A DNA stretch of 64,000 bases from contig JAFRUN010000063.1 in NCBI GenBank assembly GCA_017438865.1, forward strand, positions 21,949 to 85,948, read 5' to 3'. The translations under genes were made by a program, and so were the position numbers. The stretch comes from Clostridia bacterium (GTDB taxonomy: Bacteria > Bacillota > Clostridia > Christensenellales > CAG-138). The notes under the pieces are model-generated. The model saw only the letters and a program-made list of their open reading frames with translations, made no database searches and was not told the DNA's origin. Of this stretch, positions 58,638-64,000 are shown piece by piece. The stretch's first letter is position 1, and each line of letters begins with the position of its first letter.

Positions 58638-59360
58638 TTATTCGTTGTCTGCGTATAAAAGCCGTCCGCAGTTTTCGCACTCGAGAATCATGTCCTCGCC
58701 GATCAGACGCCGGATCGCCAAGCTCGGAAGGGACATATTGCATCCGCTGCATTTTCCGTCGCGCACCGCCACGACCGGCGTGCCGTAATGCTGCCGGACG
58801 CGTTTGTATCGCGTCATCAGCGTCGGACTGACCTTCTTTTCGAGATCCTCCATTTTTTTGTCTGCGGCGAGAAGGTCGATCGCGGCGTCATCCTTTTCCT
58901 TCTGGCAGACGATCTTCAGCTGATCGTATTCCTTCTTCGCCTTTGCGCCCTGCTGACGCGTTTTCTGGAATTCGGAGACCGCTTCGTCCAGCGTGCGGAA
59001 CAACTGCTTGATCTCTTTTTCAAGGTTGTTTGCTTCGCGCTGCAGTTTTTCAATGTCGTGACGGAACTCCGTCATCTCCTCGGAGGTGCATTCCTCGTCG
59101 CCCTTCAGCGTCTCGAATTCGCCCGTTTCCAGATCGAGCCGGTCCAGCAGCGCCGTATACTGCGCGTTCAGCTTGGACATCGATGCGGAAAAGGTTTCGA
59201 TGTCCTCGTTCAGCTTGTTCAGCGTCGCCTGCTGCTGCTTGATGAATTTCGCGAGCTTATTCAGCCGCACGCGGTTTTCGGTCGTGCGGAGATCCGCTTC
59301 CAGCTGCTGCTTTTCGAGATCGGCATCCTGATAGGCAAGCAATGCAATGGGTTTACTCAT
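58638..59360 (-). CDS. Coiled-coil protein with C4 zinc ribbon (CT398-like)
   Basis: 240 residues: about 170 residues of coiled coil rich in K, E, L and Q, then a C-terminal zinc ribbon with GKCSGCNMSLP and ECENCGRLLY. CT398-type proteins are widespread and conserved beside nif3 and rnpB; a role as an adaptor to secretion or RNA-binding machinery has been proposed, not proven. It follows nif3 by 13 bases and is directly followed by rnpB, so rnpB may be transcribed through it. Confidence 0.9.
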   Translation of the reverse strand: MSKPIALLAYQDADLEKQQLEADLRTTENRVRLNKLAKFIKQQQATLNKLNEDIETFSASMSKLNAQYTALLDRLDLETGEFETLKGDEECTSEEMTEFRHDIEKLQREANNLEKEIKQLFRTLDEAVSEFQKTRQQGAKAKKEYDQLKIVCQKEKDDAAIDLLAADKKMEDLEKKVSPTLMTRYKRVRQHYGTPVVAVRDGKCSGCNMSLPSLAIRRLIGEDMILECENCGRLLYADNE

Positions 59361-59373
59361 TTCAAGTTCCTCC

Positions 59374-60134
59374 TTAAAGGCCGCGCAGCGGTGCGCCGCC
59401 CGAATGTGCTAAATGATATTTTACATCATTTTTCCCGATCTGTAAACGGTAAATCAATGATTTCAGTACGGGAAATTCCGTCTCATAATGACCGAGCACG
59501 CAGCAGTTCAGACCGTAATACGCGGCGGTCAGCGCCTGGCTGTGCTTCATCTCCCCGGTTACAAACGCGTCGCATCCCGCTTGATGAACATATTCGATAT
59601 CTCCTCCGCCGGAGCCGCCGATCAAAGCGACGGTGCGGATCATGCGGTCGAAGTCGCCCGTAAACCGCCCGCGCGTATTCAGCTTTGCTTCGCAATGCAC
59701 GGCAAATTCGGAAAAGCGCACCGGTTCGGGAAGCGTGCCGATCCGGCCGAGATTTTCCGGCGGAAGCGGCTGAACATTGTGCAGCCCGAGCAGCTCCGCA
59801 AGCGTGTCGTTGACACCGCCCGCGCATGCGTCGAGATTGGTGTGCGCCGCAAAATGTCCGATCCCGTGCCGCATCAGAAGATACGGTGCGGCAAGATCGG
59901 GATCCGAGGGCGAAAAGCTGCGCACCGGCTCCCAGAAGACCGGATGGTGCGTCAGAACGAGATCGTACCCGCCTTCGATCGCTTCCTTCGCGACCGGAAC
60001 GGTCAGATCGAGCGCGACGAGAACAGTTTGGATCTCGTCGTGATCCGGTCCGATCAGAAGGCCGACGTTGTCGTAATCCAGCGCGAGCGCCTTCGGCGCG
60101 ATCGCTTCCATCCGTTCGCAGAATTCGTTAAGGT

Positions 60135-60138
<4 letters not shown>
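59374..60138 (-). CDS. Nif3-like dinuclear metal-centre protein
   Basis: 254 residues from ATG 60138, which overlaps the trmK stop by four bases. Metal ligands: YDNVGLLIG, LTHHPVFW, AHTNLDA and the C-terminal LGHYETE histidine/glutamate. Family members (YqfO/YbgI, GTP cyclohydrolase 1 type 2 homologue) form toroidal hexamers. Enzymatic role is uncertain. The trmK-nif3-zinc ribbon order is conserved in Bacillota (yqfN-yqfO). Shorter than YqfO because the inserted PII-like domain is absent. Confidence 0.93.
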
Positions 60139-62124
<1,986 letters not shown>

Positions 62125-62129
62125 GGTAT

Positions 62130-62175
62130 TTCGCCTCCTTATGCATCATTATAACACACAGGAGGCGAATTTCAA
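62130..62175 (-). promoter_or_regulatory. Dyad-flanked promoter of the HMA-mnmA operon
   Basis: -35 TTGAAA (62175-62170), 16 bases, -10 TATAAT (62153-62148) on the minus strand. A 9-base inverted repeat has one arm in the spacer (62161-62169 GGAGGCGAA) and the other across the ribosome binding site (62130-62138). A candidate operator. Confidence 0.6.
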
Positions 62176-62189
62176 AGAGCTTTTTACAA

Positions 62190-62390
62190 TTACATTGCCG
62201 AGCAGCCGCAGGGACGGTTCTGATTGCCGCAGCCGCATCCGCAGCCGTTTTCGCCGCCGCAGAAGCGGGACAGAAGAAGCAGCCAGATCAGCGTATCGCA
62301 GGAAATGCCCATGCCGTTGTCACCGTCGCCGATGAGCAGAAGCAAAACGAGCAGCCAGGTCAGATTGGTTCCGCCGAGATTGTTGAACAT
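62190..62390 (-). CDS. Small hydrophobic protein with cysteine/glycine-rich tail
   Basis: 66 residues from ATG 62390 (GGAGG about ten bases upstream). Two short hydrophobic stretches (TWLLVLLLLIGDGD, TLIWLLLLSRF) are followed by a tail GCGCGCGNQNRPCGCSAM with many cysteines. Small proteins of this form in spore formers are often coat or membrane-associated proteins, but the family is not certain. Diverges from glyQS. No terminator is seen before the HMA promoter. Confidence 0.7.
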   Translation of the reverse strand: MFNNLGGTNLTWLLVLLLLIGDGDNGMGISCDTLIWLLLLSRFCGGENGCGCGCGNQNRPCGCSAM

Positions 62391-62497
62391 TGTATTTGTT
62401 CCTCCGTTCGTAATGATTCGACGTGATTTCGTCGTTACAGTATTGTATGTCGGCGGTAAGAATTTGGTTCCGGTTTTCCGTGCGTTTTCGAAACACC

Positions 62498-62526
62498 TTG
62501 ACAAAACGTCTGCCGCGCATGATAAT
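62498..62526 (+). promoter_or_regulatory. Promoter of glyQS
   Basis: -35 TTGACA (62498-62503), 17-base spacer, -10 GATAAT (62521-62526). The leader before ATG 62554 is about 20 bases, with GGAGG at 62541-62545; too short for a T-box. Confidence 0.8.
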
Positions 62527-62553
62527 AAAACAGATTGAACGGAGGAGAATACT

Positions 62554-63948
62554 ATGGAACAGAACGCATATTCGATGGACAAGATCGTCGTGCTCTGCAA
62601 GAACCGCGGATTCATTTTCGCCGGTTCCGAAATTTACGGCGGTCTCAGCAATACATGGGATTACGGTCCCCTCGGCGTCGAACTCAAGAACAACGTCAAA
62701 AAGGCATGGTGGAAAAAGTTCGTGCAGGAGAGCCCCTACAACGTCGGTCTCGATGCCGCGATCCTGATGAATTCCGAAACGTGGAAGGCGTCCGGACATC
62801 TCGGCGGTTTTTCCGATCCGCTGATGGACTGCCGCGAATGCAAGGAGCGTTTCCGTGCCGACAAGCTGATCGAGGACTGGACGGCGGAAAACGGCGTTGC
62901 GCTCGAAAAACCGATCGACGCGTTTACCCAGGCGGAGATGAAAGCGTTTATCGAGGCGCACCAGATCCCCTGCCCCACCTGCGGCAAGCATAATTTCACC
63001 GATATCCGTCAGTTCAACCTGATGTTCAAAACGTTCCAGGGCGTCACCGAGGATGCGAAAAACACGGTTTATCTGCGCCCGGAGACCGCGCAGGGCATTT
63101 TCGTGAATTTCGCGAACGTGCAGCGCACAACGCGCAAAAAGCTGCCGTTCGGCATCGGACAGATCGGCAAGAGCTTCCGCAACGAGATCACGCCGGGCAA
63201 CTTTATCTTCCGCGTGCGTGAGTTCGAGCAGATGGAGCTGGAATTTTTCTGCGAGCCGGGCACCGACCTCGAATGGTTCGATTACTGGCGCAGCTACTGC
63301 CATAAGTTCCTGCTCTCGATCGGCATCAGGGACGAGAATCTACGGCTCCGTGACCACGATCCGGACGAGCTCGTGTTCTATTCCAAGGCGACGACGGACT
63401 TTGAGTTCAGATTCCCCTTCGGCTGGGGCGAGCTTTGGGGCGTGGCGGACCGCACGGATTACGACCTGACGCAGCATCAGAACGCGTCCGGCAAGGATCT
63501 GACGTACTACAATGCCGAACGCAACGAGCGCTACATCCCCTACGTCATCGAGCCGTCCCTCGGCGTCGAGCGCACCGTGCTTGCGGTGCTGTGCAACGCA
63601 TATGAGGAGCAGCAGCTTGACAACGACGTCCGTACCGTTCTGCATCTGCATCCTGCGCTCGCGCCGTTCAAGGCGGCGGTGCTTCCGCTGTCGAAGAAGC
63701 TCTCCGCGCAGGCGAACGAGATCTATCTCGATCTTCTCAGGCATTTCGCGGTCGACTTCGACGAGACCGGCTCGATCGGCAAGCGGTATCGCAGAGAAGA
63801 CGAGATCGGCACGCCGCTGTGCATCACCTACGATTTCGATTCCGAAACCGATCATTGCGTAACGGTTCGCGACCGCGACACCATGGAGCAGGTGCGGCTT
63901 CCGATCTCGGAGCTTCGCGCCTACATCGAACAGAAACTCGAATTCTGA
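62554..63948 (+). CDS. glyQS: Glycyl-tRNA synthetase (single-chain, class II)
   Basis: 464 residues, the alpha2-type enzyme. It charges tRNA-Gly with glycine. Class II motif 1 region [14 protein letters not shown], motif 2 [21 protein letters not shown], motif 3 [10 protein letters not shown] and a C-terminal anticodon-binding domain (about 360-464). A zinc-knuckle-like insertion has CRECKERF and CPTCGKHN. Single gene with its own promoter and terminator. The ribosome binding site is GGAGG, eight bases from ATG. Confidence 0.97.
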   Translation: MEQNAYSMDKIVVLCKNRGFIFAGSEIYGGLSNTWDYGPLGVELKNNVKKAWWKKFVQESPYNVGLDAAILMNSETWKASGHLGGFSDPLMDCRECKERFRADKLIEDWTAENGVALEKPIDAFTQAEMKAFIEAHQIPCPTCGKHNFTDIRQFNLMFKTFQGVTEDAKNTVYLRPETAQGIFVNFANVQRTTRKKLPFGIGQIGKSFRNEITPGNFIFRVREFEQMELEFFCEPGTDLEWFDYWRSYCHKFLLSIGIRDENLRLRDHDPDELVFYSKATTDFEFRFPFGWGELWGVADRTDYDLTQHQNASGKDLTYYNAERNERYIPYVIEPSLGVERTVLAVLCNAYEEQQLDNDVRTVLHLHPALAPFKAAVLPLSKKLSAQANEIYLDLLRHFAVDFDETGSIGKRYRREDEIGTPLCITYDFDSETDHCVTVRDRDTMEQVRLPISELRAYIEQKLEF

Positions 63949-63956
63949 CAAACCTT

Positions 63957-63981
63957 GCCTCCGGGATGCCGGGGGCTTTTT
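63957..63981 (+). terminator. Terminator after glyQS
   Basis: GCCTCCGG-GATG-CCGGGGGC, eight base pairs with one G-U, followed by TTTTT. Confidence 0.85.
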
Positions 63982-64000
63982 GCAATGGAACTGACCGGCA

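Noticed and set aside
62498-62553. T-box riboswitch upstream of glycyl-tRNA synthetase
   Set aside because: The promoter is clear and leaves a leader of about 20 bases, far too short for a T-box.

Overview
The window reads as chromosomal DNA of an endospore-forming, probably anaerobic member of the Bacillota (class Clostridia). Evidence: two tandem alpha/beta-type small acid-soluble spore proteins, Bacillota gene neighbourhoods (miaB-YlbF/YmcA-mutS-mutL-miaA-ynbB; asp23-fakA-recG), strong AGGAGG ribosome binding sites, TTGACA/TATAAT promoters with 17-base spacers, TTG starts, a L-cysteine desulfidase and a class A RNase P RNA. Base composition is fairly GC-rich by eye. This favours an uncultured gut-type clostridium over a classical AT-rich Clostridium. 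No genus can be named from sequence alone.

Layout. 1-7.2 kb: end of an acetyltransferase gene and tRNA-Ala (minus), then a class A penicillin-binding protein, a PhoB/PhoR-type two-component pair, a SPOR-domain membrane protein and RNase HI (plus). 7.3-9.2 kb: a tyrosine recombinase behind a strong palindrome, then lexA with its own LexA box. 9.1-17.5 kb: a tightly overlapping minus-strand operon for mismatch repair and tRNA A37 modification. 17.6-18.1 kb: two spore-protein genes. 18.1-27.5 kb (minus): recG, fakA, asp23, yebC, a NagB-like protein, a lipase-like hydrolase, then a NitT/TauT-type ABC transporter headed by a Crp/Fnr regulator. 27.6-30.8 kb (plus): xth, maf, uvrC. 30.8-41 kb (minus): a PH-like membrane protein, an EF-G paralogue, ahcY, an S41 protease, a small P-loop protein, an M18 aminopeptidase, a palindromic non-coding element, tRNA-Pro, thiI and its cysteine desulfurase. 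41.2-45.5 kb (plus): a zinc-ribbon membrane protein, a frameshifted small gene, DUF378, a flavin-reductase-like protein, a lipoprotein and a short-chain dehydrogenase. 45.6-51.5 kb (minus): ROK kinase, TSCPD protein, acyltransferase, SGNH hydrolase, folA, thyA and a DnaJ-domain protein. 51.6-53.6 kb: a remnant of a mobile-element polyvalent protein with an ADP-ribosyltransferase-like domain. 53.7-56.9 kb (plus): degV and a large GT-C-like membrane protein. 57-62.4 kb (minus): cyuA, rnpB, a zinc-ribbon coiled-coil protein, nif3, trmK, mnmA, an HMA metal-binding protein and a cysteine-rich small protein. 62.5-64 kb: glycyl-tRNA synthetase.

Functional themes are DNA repair and the SOS response (lexA, mutSL, recG, uvrC, xth), tRNA modification (miaA, miaB, thiI plus desulfurase, mnmA, trmK), nucleotide metabolism (folA, thyA, maf) and the cell envelope. 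The most unusual signals are regulatory. Two strong promoters sit exactly six bases before an ATG with no ribosome binding site, which predicts leaderless mRNAs. Three terminator-like hairpins contain or abut the next gene's ribosome binding site. Divergent crp/xth promoters share one -35 box. A small gene is shifted at an A-run, and a polyvalent-protein fragment with a possible H-Y-E ADP-ribosyltransferase site has been left behind. I see no CRISPR array, no complete prophage and no insertion sequence.
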